Shown: positions 9,531 to 22,636 of the stretch, piece after piece
Layout: every line of letters starts with the position of its first letter
Position numbering within the stretch: position 1 is the stretch's first letter
Source: Pogostemon cablin
Taxonomy: Eukaryota; Streptophyta; Magnoliopsida; Lamiales; Lamiaceae
Reading direction: 5' to 3'
NCBI GenBank assembly: GCA_023678885.1
Contig: CM042986.1
Span: 2,666,001-2,730,000 of the forward strand
DNA: 64,000 nucleotides
Position numbers and translations under genes: made by a program
The notes under the pieces: model-generated
Databases searched by the model: none
What the model was told of the DNA's origin: nothing
What the model saw: the letters and a program-made list of their open reading frames with translations, nothing else

Positions 9531-12128
9531 ATGGATAAAAATGGGTTTATTGTAGTTTTCCTCACTTTCGTATTCATTTCAACCAATTGTACCGCTTCGA
9601 TGAATTATCATCATCTCCGGAAATTGATTGCAACTGACCATAGCAATGATACCACGACACCTGAGGTATAGTTTTATTTTATTCGCATAATTTTCGCTCT
9701 TCGAAGGTTGATCTTTATTAGTTGGGATGATTTTTTTTCTTTTTTTTTAATTCAAAGTGAATTATTTTATAGGTTTCACCACCTGTAAGCCCTGTTAATG
9801 ATTCCAATACGAATCCGATGAATACAGAAAAGCCAAAACTAGATAAGCAATTAGAATCTCAAGGGAGCGATCAGACTAATAGCAGTGTGCCAACACCAGT
9901 TGACCCAAAGGGATCAGGCAAAACTGACAATACCACTAAAACTGATGATACTCCTAGCACCCCTTCAGAGGAGGAGAATGGTAATCATGTTAACAGTGGA
10001 AATGGGAGGGCCAATGATTCTTCGTCGAATTTGGGCAACGATGATGGCTGCGAGGGATGGCAGAGTTGCATGGACCAAGAGTTACGTGCCTGCATTCAAT
10101 CTTCGATCAACGGTAGTCTTTTCATTTTAAATCAAACTCTTTCTAGTTTAGTCCTCAGATGTTTTATACGCAGCGTTGGTAGCTATCTATGATTTCTTGT
10201 CTCTAGGCTATCGTTTTTATGAGTCGATTGACCTATGCTGAAGTTATTGGAATGTTAAAACTAAAACTCAAGACATTCACATTCTATTATAAAAGATAGT
10301 GTGCAATGTTAGTTGACGAAGTTCACCATTATGGTACTCTTTATAAATGGAATATATATTGATCAAGCATTAAAAGATATCTTTGTTAATATCAAAGCTT
10401 TACAAGACTCTGTGTCATACGAGAGGACTTCAAAAGGGGATCAAAATAATTAGTTGATTGAAGCAGGGAGAACAATTTTGAGGACAAGAGCCTCTACTGT
10501 GGCTTGTTAGAGAGGGTTTTAAAAGCTCTGCATCGTGCCTTCCCACCCGGAATAGCTTGATGATAACTCCAGGATTTGGAAACCAAATAGTCCGAACTAG
10601 AACTGATTATAAAGGTTATTATTCGCGATGGATGTGTTTTATTGCTCAATGGAGTTTGTTTTTCTGTTTTTGAGCACTGGGAAAGTGGTTGTTACCTATT
10701 GAAACTATAGATACTAATAATGTTTATATTCTTAATAATTTACTCAATTTGACACGTTTTGCAATGAAAATATTTATGGCTATTGTTTTGACAGGGTCTA
10801 AGGGTGTGTTCCTTGTGGTGAAAAATGATGGGGAAATTGCTATGAAAGTAAATGTCCAAATACCTGATGTGTTGAACAACGATGTTCCAGCTTTTGAAGT
10901 TCCCAAACACGAGACAAAGAGGGTATGGTTCTCTGTTGTTTGGGGATGTCCACTTTCTTATTTTATATTTGTCCCATTTGTCACATATGATGTCTGAAAT
11001 TCTCTATTTTAAATGTTTATTTAGTTTGCTTCAGATATTGTCGTACCTGTTTTGATGGCTTCTGATATTTCTGGATGTTGAAATACTTGATTAATAAAGA
11101 AGCGGAAAAGCTTAAGGATATGCACAGGAAATGAGAAAATAAATAAATAAAATAAAATCATTTATTTATTCCACAAAAAAAATGGTGTTTCTATGGTGTA
11201 AGTTCAGGCAATATGCTAGTCTCAGCCAGATAACACATATAAGAATGATTTTTTTATTATCTTGAAAAGCTCAAGGTTATTGATGATCTTGCTTGCTCAA
11301 GCTTTTCTGTTATCTTAAAAAATAGAAGCAAGCATGCTCTCCTATAACATTTATTATGCTGTGGCCAGTTCATATATGCTTGTAGTGTTTGGCTTAGTTG
11401 GGATATCATTTTTACCTTAAAATCTCTTTGTTGATATTGAAGAGCTTGTGTTGCTTCCCTCCCAATACACATTCAGAAACTTGCAACTTCATGTTAAATT
11501 TAAATTTCCTAGATTCTACAACAACTTCTAATTGGGAAGTCGACACCACTTGCATGACTTGGCTCTGATCTTCATGTCTCAAAGTTCTCATTCAAATTGC
11601 TCAGCTTCATGGCGAGTAGCTTACTATATCTCTTATCCTAGATTTTAATCTTTTCTTTACTATGTCCATGTTTTGCAGGTAGATATATCGTCAATTATGG
11701 GCAAGAGCAGAGAACTCACAGTGAATGCTGGACATGCTAAGTGTGTGCTTCCATTGGTCAAACCTGTTTCCGGGGAAAATCTAATTAATCAGCTCCTTTC
11801 CTACTCTAAGCAAATGACCCCTTTGTATGCTATATATGCTTCGTTTCTTGTAGCATTACTTTTGGGAGGTACTTGGGCTTGCTGCAGATTCGGCAAGAGA
11901 AATCAGCAGAATGGAATTGCGTACCAGGAACTAGAAATGGCTATTCCCGAATCTTCTTCTGCTGTGAATGCAGACCCAGAAGAGGGGTGGGACGACAACT
12001 GGGACGACGATTGGGAGGAGAGTGCAGTAGAATCACCATCTGGGCATCAAGTAAGAAGCCTTTCTTCTGATGGTCTCGTATCTAGGGCCTCCAAGAAAGA
12101 TGGATGGGAAAATGATTGGGACGATTAG
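9531..12128 (+). CDS. Type I membrane protein with acidic W-D-D tail (DUF7356-like)
   Basis: Four exons, 9531-9665, 9773-10112, 10795-10922 and 11679-12128, join in frame to 350 residues. The N-terminus is a signal peptide (GFIVVFLTFVFISTNC). It is followed by a Ser/Thr/Asn-rich low-complexity stretch, then a compact domain with paired cysteines (CEGWQSCMDQELRAC) and a beta-rich part (GVFLVVKNDGEIAMKV). One membrane segment (YAIYASFLVALLLGGTWACC) precedes an acidic cytosolic tail with repeated Trp-Asp-Asp units (GWDDNWDDDW; last residues NDWDD). This architecture matches the uncharacterised plant family annotated as DUF7356. The function is unknown; tails of this kind suggest trafficking through the secretory pathway. 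The stop lies only 137 bp from the convergent INTS9 stop. Confidence 0.85.
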
Positions 12129-12264
12129 GACTTCGCACATACATCATAAGCTCATCTTTTTTTTTTTCATGATAGGTATAGGAAATTGTAAACACTGCAT
12201 GATTTAGATCAATTTTGTGAATTTTTCCCTTGTAAACACTAAACAGATAAATTTTACTCCAGAA

Positions 12265-15200
12265 TCATTTTATAAAGCCAAGTTCATTTGAGAGATGGAT
12301 ATCAACAAAATATTTTTGGAATGCATCTGAATATAAATATGTTGATGTACGGTCCTCTGTGACTTCTATTATGGCTCTGCTAGGCTTGGAAATATGAATA
12401 ATTGAAGCATTGTCAGATGCACCTGCACCCTTTGCTTCCACCACTTCTGTATCCAAACCCATCTTCTGCAATTCCTCGACAAATAAGTCGATTCTTCCAA
12501 AATGTAGCGGTGGCCAGGTCTGAGAGGGCATTTTCTCCACGGACAACCAATGTCTTCCTTGCTCAAACACAAGCTCCCCCTTCAATCTAGAGACATCTAC
12601 ATCACGTTGTTTCAGTGTTGTGTATTGGAGCTGACTAACCAATTCCATGTCAATGTCCAACTGAGACAACTCCTTTGGATTCGGGATACATAGCATTTCG
12701 TTATCATGGTAGTAAATGAATGAAAACGAGGTTTCTAGAGTACCAACATGCTTTCTAAATATCTGCGGAACCTGTCCAAGAAACAAAATGGTTTTAGAGA
12801 GAAGGATAGAAAGACTTGAGTGTTGGGCATTACGTAATACATGGCAAGTAAATGTAATCAACTGTATTATTTATAGCCAAAAGATGATATATTCTTTAAG
12901 TGACTATTACCACCACATGTCTAGGTTGTAATATCCCAGTAAATGATGAAACTTTTGCAACCTGAAAAACAGGAGAACTTTAGGAGGTTTTAATCATCAA
13001 AAAATACAGCTCAAATGAGATCCTAATGGTGCTAAGCAAAGCCATAGTTTAGGTTGATTCTGTAACTAGGTTTAGAGCCTCATAAAGGATTTTTTTTTAA
13101 TAGCATGAGTATAGAGTTCATGCAATATTTTGACTAAGTTCATCATATAGTATATTACAAAATTTGAGCAATTTATGGGGGACACAATTGGAAGCAATTT
13201 ATGGGGGACGCAATTGGAAGCAATTTATGGGGGACACAATTAGATGTATGCAAAGAGCCATGCTTAAATGGGATGTCTGTCTTAAAAATAACAAGACCAG
13301 ATACATGGAATTTGCCAGTGAATTAATTACTTTCTAGTTTCTAACATATATGCAAAGTTGAGAGTAGTTCAGGAGTTCTGCAAACACAGATGGCTCTATT
13401 AAAGAAGGACAAATGGAAAGAACTTACTGCAATCCAGAAAGAAAAGAAAATTGGAGGACTTTCATTGCCATTGGATTGAAAGGTGAGACAGCCAAACTGG
13501 CATCCACCCCTTCCTGAATAGTCTAGCAAGTGAAATACACTATCATAGTATCATAGCTAGTACCTCCATAACAAGTAGTGAGTTTTGATTCCCACACCAT
13601 CGGCGTAGCAGATGAACAACAGGTCCTAGTCGAAGACTCCAGTGAGGGGAAAAGACAATACACGGTTCTTGCCAAACTTTTCTGTACTCACAATATCACC
13701 AAGTATTCTAATCAAGTGACCACATGACAATGCAATAATCAACAAGCTAAATTTGAGACCTATTTATTATCTTTACATTATCGGAATTTCTGAAACAATT
13801 ATTTTTTCTCCCAACATATCACACAAGATGCTGAAGTCAAATCATTAACTGGGTATACTCTGCCCAATTATTACCCAAGCAACTATTAAACCAAGCTGAT
13901 ATATTTTATGTAAGCTATTAATATCTCCCAAAGGAGGACATAAAAGAATCACAGCAAAGTATAAAATAATAATCTAAAGACGTGTGAAAACAAAATAAAG
14001 TCCAACTGTTGAAATTGAGGACTCTAAGAGGATCATAATGCAATAGTCACTAATTATCACAAGCACGGGAAGAGTATTCCTTGCAATAGTTCAATTGAAT
14101 GAATGGCAGGAAGCAAGTACAGCCTTCTATCTTTCAACATCTCAGTGTGAGAAAATAATGGTTGTCCAGAAAAGAGCTGCAATATAGTAACAGGGGAATA
14201 AACTTAAATCAACTAGTTTGCAAGTGAGAGCCATAAGTCCAAATCTATGTATTCTCTGAAATAAAACTTACATGCTCTTGCTATTGCTCACATAACCATT
14301 CCGGAATAATACTAGTAAGTGCCATAAGCTCTTCTGCAACAGAAGAGATGATGAATATAGGAACCTACATTGCAGAACAGTCGTTCAAATATTGAATAGA
14401 ACTGTTAAGGGAAATTTAAAAAAAAAAAAAAATTTCAATAACATAGCACATTAAGTATAAATCTCATAATAACTAGTAATAGCTTTTAGCAAAAAATAAT
14501 ATATGAGCTACAAAATGAATAGGATACTTTCAATTCAGTCATAGATCCCCTGGCATGCTTCAGATTTTGTAATGAACCTACACTGGTAGTGGTAGCTGAA
14601 GCAGTTTACTGTATATAATGAAACTAAAACGAGAAAAAAAGAAAAAATTTAAAATGTCAAGATCACAATCCATTCACGTGTTGAACTCCAAACATCAGTT
14701 ATTGGACAACCCATCACTATAACATGCATCCTATAATTTTAACATTTAAACTTTAATATGTACCTTCATATTTTCTGATGCTAGGTTAAGGGAAAATCGC
14801 TCCAAAAGCTGCAAAATAATACCAAGGCGTCCAATAGGAATAAGAACTGAACCCCCAGATTTTATAGAGTCCATGAAACAGGAGCATATGAAATCTAATT
14901 TATCCATTTCCTCCAAATACTCATCAGTAGAAAGCAGTGGAGGCGTTGCTTCTAAATGGACATTATCAGTACTGCAACAGTGGATTGCAAACACTAAATC
15001 AGTTTTAAGGGAAAAAATAAAGTTAGAAAGATAACAAAGCTACACGAGAACGTAACAGATGATATTAATAAACCACCCAGTGGGAATATCCAATATCAAC
15101 TGAAAAGTAGAAGCACCTTAAATTTGAAATATCATTTTCGGCAGAGCCAGAGAAATCTGAATACAAAAGCACATCACTTCCTTGAAGAGACTTGAAATTG

Positions 15201-16535
15201 AAACTCATAGCTGTAACTGATGTAGAGACTGAACTTGAGACATAGGCAATGCTTCCTTTAAGTCCTGTGATACTCCAATTACATGAGCCAATTTCCAGCC
15301 CAGAACTAAAAGCTTTTACAATCAGCGTGCCATTGAAGCAAGCTTCTTCGCCATACTTAAGAGACTCAACCTTCAGCATACAGGTCTTCACATCAGCTGC
15401 ACTGAGAAACATCCCTCATTACATCTTCAAGCACACATAATAGAGGTAGAAGAATTGAGATTGAACAAAGAGGATAAAAAAGGGTATAGGATTCTTAAAA
15501 GCCATTTCAACATTTTTGCATCAACAGAAAATATGGAGCACTTCATCGAGTCAAACAACTGCAGCCATGTGTTAGATTACCCACAAAACTTTTTTGAAAC
15601 TAAATGTAGATGGAACTCGCATTGATGATGAATAATAAAACTAGTAAATAAATCGCACTATACCTGTACAGAGGCATCCAACAACCAAAGTCTGCCCCAT
15701 TTGCACCAAAAATGATCTGCTTCAACTCTAAAGGAAGCAATTCAAGTTCATCCCACTTCATCCACAGAGGTTTATCAGGCTCAGGTCCATAATATTGCCT
15801 AAATTCCCTATGCATGCTAACAAGATCCTCCATCAGTAGATGTCCAATCTTAACTGCAGCCTCAGTTGCATACACCTAAACGTACATATATTATACATAC
15901 CATGTCAGCTAGTAACAAAATTTTGAACTAAACCACCAAAAAATAACCATAACTACCTTAGCTGAAAAATCTTTATTCCGTGTAAGGAATGGTAAACCCA
16001 ACATCCCCATTGGACTAGATATCAAAACTATGTCGATGAAAGAAACATTCCATAAAAGCAAGTTGTTGACAATTCTATAACGGGGTTCGGCAGAAATTAA
16101 ACCATTTGTCATTAATTTGTTGGTTTTCTCCCTCTGCTCTTCACCTGACTCTGAATCCGCAGATCTTTCACACGAACACGAGATATCTTCATCATCAATT
16201 ATCGAATTAGAGTCAACTGGGACGGGAGAAAAAGCAGTAAGCGATGAAAGGTCAATGGGGCAATCGAATAAAACCCTAAAACCGCCTATATCCAAAATAT
16301 GGCACGGTGGGAAATAAAAACACTTGCCTTCACTCAAGCATGTCTGCAGTCAGAAATTTCAGATAAGTATAAGAAACTGTACCATAATCAAGAAGAATTA
16401 AATAAAATATATTAAATTCGAACTTATTGCAGCAGAAACACAAAAAAATCAAACATGTGTTCTATGATTTCAATGTACCACATTTCTATACAGAATACCA
16501 CGACATTGACGGTTGGAAGAACTTACAAATTCCAT
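12265..16535 (-). CDS. INTS9: Integrator complex subunit 9 homologue, with in-frame stop
   Basis: Eleven exons can be traced: 16527-16535 (MEF), 15957-16343, 15664-15875, 15117-15401, 14764-14971, 14272-14364, 14067-14176, 13564-13681, 13428-13513, 12911-12961 and 12265-12771, about 688 residues. The start MEF-TCLSEGKCFYFPPCH and segments such as VPIFIISSVAEELMAL and WQEPCIVFSPHWSLRLG match plant INTS9. That protein is the catalytically silent metallo-beta-lactamase/beta-CASP partner of INTS11 in the nuclear complex that trims snRNA 3' ends. Two faults are visible. The exon at 14272-14364 has TAG where other plants have a sense codon (WLCEQ, stop, QEH). The exon at 13428-13513 ends in phase 2, but the next exon only reads correctly in phase 0 from its best AG. 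The other junctions agree. So this is either a recent pseudogene, a null allele or sequence error. Confidence 0.82.
13168..13245 (+). repeat. Three 26-bp tandem repeats in an INTS9 intron
   Basis: gcaatttatgggggac recurs at 13168, 13194 and 13220 with an exact 26-bp period and one or two substitutions. It lies between exons 12911-12961 and 13428-13513. Confidence 0.85.
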
Positions 16536-16699
16536 CAGGTTCAGTCGAAACGCAGCTTCAATTCTTTTATTTCAAATTGAAGATTAACGGCGCGGGTGGT
16601 AAGAGGAAACGTAGCTTCGTTAGGGATTTCAAACGCGGCGGGGGTTTGGGGGAAAAACAGGCGGGAGCGAACGCAAATTTGGCCAATAAATAATTACTT

Positions 16700-18425
16700 T
16701 TTTTTTTGTATTTTTATTAAAGATAATAACTGAAAAATAAATTAAAAATAATAGTAATTGATGAAATTTCTTAATTTTCGAGGGATATTCCTTTGTTTTT
16801 GTTTTTTTTTTTATTTATCGGGAAACAAATGTATTTTTTTTTTTTTGAATGATATTAAGCATCGAAATAGTAATTTTTTTAATTAATAATTCCAAATGTA
16901 AACTTTGCAAATTCTTTATTTAATCAATTTATCAACATTTTTTTTTGTATTTAGTCTCTAGAATTTTAAATTTCTAAAAATCACAATCGATCGAGTTAAA
17001 TATAACATATAAGAGAGTGAATTGTGTGGAATGAGTGTAACTATTCATTTCAAAAAAAAAATCTTTTGTGACATTGTATATTTGAGATAAATCACAAGAT
17101 ATGTTTAAATATGATTGTGAACATTAAGATTACCCCTAAAGAAAACTCTCTTATCCTAACCTAGTTTATGAATAGTGATAATGAAACTTTTGCTGCAAAC
17201 ACACCCCAGTCCCCACCCCACCCCACCCCCACCCCAACACTCCTACCATTGGCTACCATTCCATCATGTGTTGAGGTATGCGTTGCAGAATGATTATAGG
17301 AATTGAGCATAACTCCAATCTGTCCCCACAAAATTATGCATCCTTGACATGCTAATGCAGTTTTCCCTATTCAAATCAAAGTTGTTGCATGGCTCTATCA
17401 TTCTGTCCCACTAAAGTCTAACCCCTAAAGAGATTTCTTCCAACATCTATAATTTAAATTTTAAGTAAATAAAAACCCACCCCACCCCCTTTCTTCTTTT
17501 TCCTTCAATTTACTACAAGTTGTTGGGGCACACACTATGAACATGGCTTCTTTTTTACCCACTTTTAAATATCTGACATTGGTTTTCTTCTCCCATCATA
17601 CTAAAAAGGCTGAAATTGTTTCAAGATTATTATTGTTGTCATGTTGCTTGAATCTCAATACACATTCTTGCTACTCCTTTTTCTCTTTGTGCAATGCTTG
17701 TCATTTGTACATTGATAGTCTCATTCTATTATTTCTATACATGTTAACTCTATAAAAGACATGTTTCAGACCCAATTTACTTTAAAATATAAACTTAACT
17801 AATTACTACATGTTCTTGAAAATGCTATGATTTAATTATATTGTTGCAAATGATTATATTCTGCACAATCACTTAGATTTTAAGCAACTCATAATTGGTA
17901 TTTTGAGGGATAGTGGCATTCAAGAACCTCCATATATATTGTGGTTGATTTATTAAGATAATGGGGGCCTCAAAACCATTCAAGTAATTCTTGATATCTA
18001 AGCATTAATAATGTCACCAACCAAACTATATACTACAAATTATAGTACTAATATAGTGCTAACATGGCATTAAATTACATTTATCATACTCAACAAACTC
18101 ATATACTTATTTTAAATTTCCTTTTGAACACTTTCCTTTTGAACACTGTGACAATGCAATGAAGTTAAACCATAAATATACTGTGTAGAAATATAATTTA
18201 CCGGCAGGCCAAGTTGCCGGCCGGAAAGATCTCCAGTGAACAGAAATCCAGTAATGTGGGGTACAAAATAAATATTATCTTCAGTGAAAAACTGACAAAG
18301 ATTTGAAAATATGATATAAGATTCATAGAACCATCTATTTTCTGTGTGGGACAGCCACTGGATGCCTCTTCACCTGATCCTGAATATCAACACTTTTTAA
18401 CTTAAGAATCTTGCCAATTCAGACA
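16700..18425. other. Intergenic region between INTS9 and the LRR kinase
   Basis: AT-rich at first, with a C-rich run at about 17213-17236 (ccccaccccaccccc), a smaller one near 17478, then unique sequence. Because both flanking genes are on the minus strand, it holds the INTS9 promoter at its left and the kinase 3' UTR at its right. A 72-codon frame at 17537 has no protein-like character. Confidence 0.5.
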
Positions 18426-21414
18426 TCATTCAAGCAGCTCTTCCTGATTCACTGCAGGACACTGGATGAGTTCCAAAATCCTTATCACTTCTTCCATGTC
18501 AGGGCGATTCGACGGCACCTGAGAGGCGCAAATCAGCCCAAGTTTAACAACCGGAATCGCCTCCTCCACTGGATAGTTACCCTTGAGCTTCTTGTCAATG
18601 CACTCCTCTATCCGGCCTTCGTCTAAGGCTTCCCTCACCATGTCACACAGCACAACCACGTCGTCTTCCATGTATTCCACCGGTCTTTTTCCTGTAAGAA
18701 TCTCCAGAGTCAACACCCCAAATCCATACACATCACATTTCTCAGTGATCTTCACTGTTTGGCAAGCGAATTCAGGCGCCATGTAGCCGAGCGCGCTCTG
18801 AATCTTGCTGCTCAGAATGTACCGATCCAATGCCGGTAGCAGCCTAGCTAGGGCAAAGTCCCCCACCTTCGGATCACCAGAGTCGTCTAGCAAAACATTG
18901 GTTGATTTCATGTTGTAGTGAATGACATTCAGCTGATGCAGACAAGCTAGGCCTCTTGCAGTACCTAGGATGATCTTGAATCTTTGTGGCCATGTTAGGG
19001 AGCTACTGAACTCTCCATCATGGAGATGCTTGTGCAAGCTTCCACCGGAGACATACTCGTTTATGAGCAGCTGCAACGAGGGCGTCCAGTAGTATCCTTC
19101 GACTGCCACTAGATTCTGGTGTCTGATCTTCCCAATTTTCTTAACCTCCCTCTCAAAATCCTCCTGACATTTCACCAAGCTCGTCGCGTTAAGCTTCTTG
19201 ATCGCGATGGAACGACCACCGCGAACTTCCGTCCTGTAAACAGTCCCAAAACCACCACGGCCAAGCTCACAGTTCTTATTCAACAGAGATTGAGCACCCG
19301 TGACAAAATCAGCTTCGCCCGAAAACATAACAAGCTTCCCATAGTTAGCTTCCGTATCATGCGAAGGGCTAAAATCATCACCCCCCGAGTATGCAAATGC
19401 AGCAGCAGACCTAGCCAAGGACGTCCGCGCGTGCATATTCAAAATGGAGACAGTAACGACGCCAATGGCTATAAAGACTGCCGCTCCAATGGCCACAAGG
19501 GAGGATATACTGAGAATTATTCGTTTGTGGCGAAGATTCGAGGCCAGGGGGCCGTGGTTTGAGACGGATGAGTTGGGGTTCAGGACAAGAGGCTTGGGAT
19601 GGACAGCAGGACAGGATTGGTTCACAATGGAGCCACATAAGGATGGGTTTCCGACAACAGACGATTGAGGGATCGTGTTGAAGAAGCCTCCCACAGGAAG
19701 CTCCCCCTCGAGCTGGTTAAACGAGGCGTTAAACGACACGAGATGGGAGAGGTTCGTCAGCTCTTTGGGTAGATTTCCAGAGAAGTTGTTGAATGATAAG
19801 TCCACCAGCTCGAGGTTGGATAGGTTTGCAATGGCAACAGGAACAGAACCAGACAGGTTATTATGAGACAACATCCTACATACAAAACAAACAGACAATA
19901 CTTTCAATCAATACACATGTCATGATTCAAATATGATGATCACATTCAAATCAAGCAACTTACAATGAGGTTAAAGATGAGCAGTTCCCTATACTCATTG
20001 GAATGGAACCAGTGAGGAAATTGCTCTCCAATCTCAACTGCTGCAACGAAGCAGCTCGTCCGATCTCAGACGGGACGCCTCTGGTGAGTCGATTGTGGCT
20101 CATGTCGAGTTCAACACACGTATTCAGCTTACCTACACTAGCTGGAATCGAACCAACTAAAGAATTCCAAGATAAATTCAAGGATTCCAATCTGCTAAAA
20201 TTTCCAATTTCTAATGGAATTCCACCAGTTAATGCATTGGATGACAAATCCAAGGATTGAAGGGTTTGATAGGATTGAAGAAAAGGAGCAGACAAGCTGA
20301 TGCCTCCACTGTATCTATTACCAGAGAGAGAAACACTCTCCATAGCCAACCTAAAAACCCATGAAGGTAGATTGCCAGAGAACAAGTTATGGCAGCCATC
20401 AAGAACTTTAAGGTTTACACACCTCACAAAAGACTCTGGTAAGCTTCCAACAAAAAGATTGCTTGAAAAATTAACTTCCTTCAAGGATTGAAGATTGCCC
20501 ACACTATTAGGTACTCTACCAGAAAACTTATTACCAGAAATGTCCAAGAATTCCAAGCTTCTCATCTCTCCAATCCAATCAGGAAACTCTCCTGTTAACA
20601 AATTCCCACTCAAATCAAGATACCTACATGAACTGAGCTTTCTCAACGACAGAGGAAGACCACCATTAAAATAATTCCCACCGAAATCAACAGATTTCAA
20701 CAGCAGACAGTTTCCAATATTTTCAGCCAACCAACCAACAAAACTGTTCCCTCTTAAACTAATGACTTTCAAATCATACAAACTCTCGATCCCACGTGGA
20801 ATCTCACCTTCGAACAGATTATCAGACAAATCAAGCGATCGAAGCGAAGTGAGAGACCACAATCCAGGGATCAACTGACCTGAAAGGTGATTGGATGAAA
20901 AGTTAACCCTCTGTAAACTCGAACATGAACTGATCGACTGTGGGATTGAACCAGTGAGATTGTTCTTCGCCAGTGAAATCGCCTTCAACGACCCACATTG
21001 TCGGAAAAGTTCATCAGGAATCCACCCTGACAGACTGTTCTCACTCAAGTCGACAATTTCCAAACTTGGGATTTGAGCAAGAATGGGGTTTATAGTCCCA
21101 GAAAAATTGTTTCTTGAAAGTTGCAAAACTTTAAGGGACTGCAATCTAGTCAAGCTTCTTCCGATGTGGCCGGAGAGGAAGAATCCATCGAGAACAAGCT
21201 CCGAGACCCGGCTGTTATTCGGGTTGCATTTAACCCCTACCCAATTGCAGGCGGAGTAGTCTTCTTCGTTCCAAGAAGTGAGCCTTGACTGTGGGTCAGT
21301 TAGGCCAGCTTTGAAAACTATCAAACCCAATACGTCGTCGTTGAAAGTAGGGTCTAGAGACTGCACCAGAAGTAACGGAAGCAAGAACAGAGAAGCCACC
21401 AAATTCATCCACAT
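18426..21414 (-). CDS. PXC2: LRR receptor-like kinase, PXC2/IRK type, probable pseudokinase
   Basis: Two exons, 19964-21414 and 18426-19875, join in frame to 966 residues. In order: signal peptide (1-20), N-terminal cap with DPTFNDDVLGLIVFKAGL, about twenty LRRs, a second Cys pair (PSLCG, QSC), a membrane segment near 603-630 and a kinase domain from about 688. The ectodomain and the kinase close to PXC2 (At5g01890) and IRK in Arabidopsis, plasma-membrane proteins of vascular and root cell patterning. The Gly loop (LGRGGFGTVY) and a Lys (AIKK, about 710) are present. However, the catalytic loop reads HYNMKSTN, without the HRD Asp (about 805), and DFG is DFA (about 825). Family members already lack HRD, so phosphotransfer is unlikely and signalling would need a partner. 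Confidence 0.92.
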
Positions 21415-21530
21415 ATTATCAGCAAAAACCTTTCTTTAAATAAAAATCAATACTTTCTTGAAAAATAAATAGCAGGAGGAGGGTGATACGTGCATAAGAG
21501 AGACAGAGTATCAATGAAGATACATACAAA

Positions 21531-21545
21531 ACACGTGTATATATC
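21531..21545 (-). promoter_or_regulatory. TATA-like box and G-box upstream of the LRR kinase
   Basis: On the minus strand GATATATACACGTG lies about 120-130 bp upstream of the kinase ATG, combining a TATATA run with CACGTG. Position and composition suit a core promoter; function is inferred. Confidence 0.35.
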
Positions 21546-21599
21546 AGAGGTTGAGTAAAATGGGGGAAGGAGGTAGCTTCTAACGGCCGGAGAAGTGGT

Positions 21600-22631
21600 C
21601 GGAAGTCCGACAAGAATAGGAAAAGGACACGGGAAAACTGGGGTGTAGTAGAAAAATCATCGGAAAGAAGGCCGGAAAAGGGGAAATGAGTAGGGGTTTA
21701 GAAGAATCGGATGCTCATTAAGGCGAAGTAGGAGCAGCTGGGATGATGGGGGGTCATTAAAGGTGATGTCAGTGCCTTCAATACAGAGAGGGGGGGTGGT
21801 GTTAGGGGGTAGAGAGGGAAGGAACCTTTTGCTTTTGTGCACTGCTATCTGTCTTGGAAGTCTCTCTCAGCAGGGCTGGGCAGGGATTAAATTAGGATTC
21901 TTCCAACTTCAATGTTCATACTTTACTATTTCCTCTGTTTGGAAACTGAGTCAAACTAAATCGAATTTATAATTAATTTAATATTTGCATGCAATGTACA
22001 CCAATTTAGTCAGGAAGTGAAGAGTCAAGATATTTGTTACTATATTACATGAATTCTCTTACTATTTTCTATCATCAGAATTATTATTTTATTTATTAAG
22101 TAATTGATTTTTTTAATTGTCATCTTTAAAACTAAAATGAATATTGAGTGGTAATATTATTTTTTTTAGTGTGCAGGAAATTTAAACTCATTAGTTTGAA
22201 TGTACGCCTCAAAATATAACTAAAATATAATGTTAAGTATAATTTTTGTCATGAGCACATTGGATTGGTTCTTTCTGTTAGCATGTGCTGGATTAATTAA
22301 TGAAGGGCCACGAGGAAATAAGATAAATTAATCGTGATCAACTTTAAAATAAGAGAGAAGATAAATTAATCGTGATCAATTTAAAATGAGAGATGGAGAA
22401 ATATGCATAATTGATTTGTTTAATTAATGAAGGATTGACAAACATGATTGAATGATTTTTTTTTGAAGAAATTTCCAGCATGACAATAAGGAAGAGATCC
22501 TTATATAAAGGATCACTAAAACTATTGCTTATGTTTATTGAGCCACCGAATTTGTTCTTGTTTTGATAAAATTCACTTCGATAGTTTTTCTTTGAGTAAG
22601 GGTTTTGAGAGTTTGATTGTATAATAGATCA
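21600..22631. other. Intergenic, kinase promoter side and LTR-element flank
   Basis: Nearest the kinase are AG/GT-rich bases of its 5' flank. Further on the sequence is AT-rich. A 38-bp direct repeat (gataaattaatcgtgatcaa) occurs at 22322 and 22360. A tatataaagg sequence near 22503 looks promoter-like, but no gene follows it. Confidence 0.5.
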
Positions 22632-22636
22632 AGAGG

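Noticed and set aside
16427..16693. 88-codon plus-strand frame over the INTS9 first exon
   Set aside because: Antisense to the INTS9 start and leader, with low-complexity Lys/Gly content.
17537..17755. 72-codon Leu/Cys/Phe-rich frame between INTS9 and the kinase
   Set aside because: No domain, no signal-peptide cleavage pattern and random-looking composition in AT-rich DNA.
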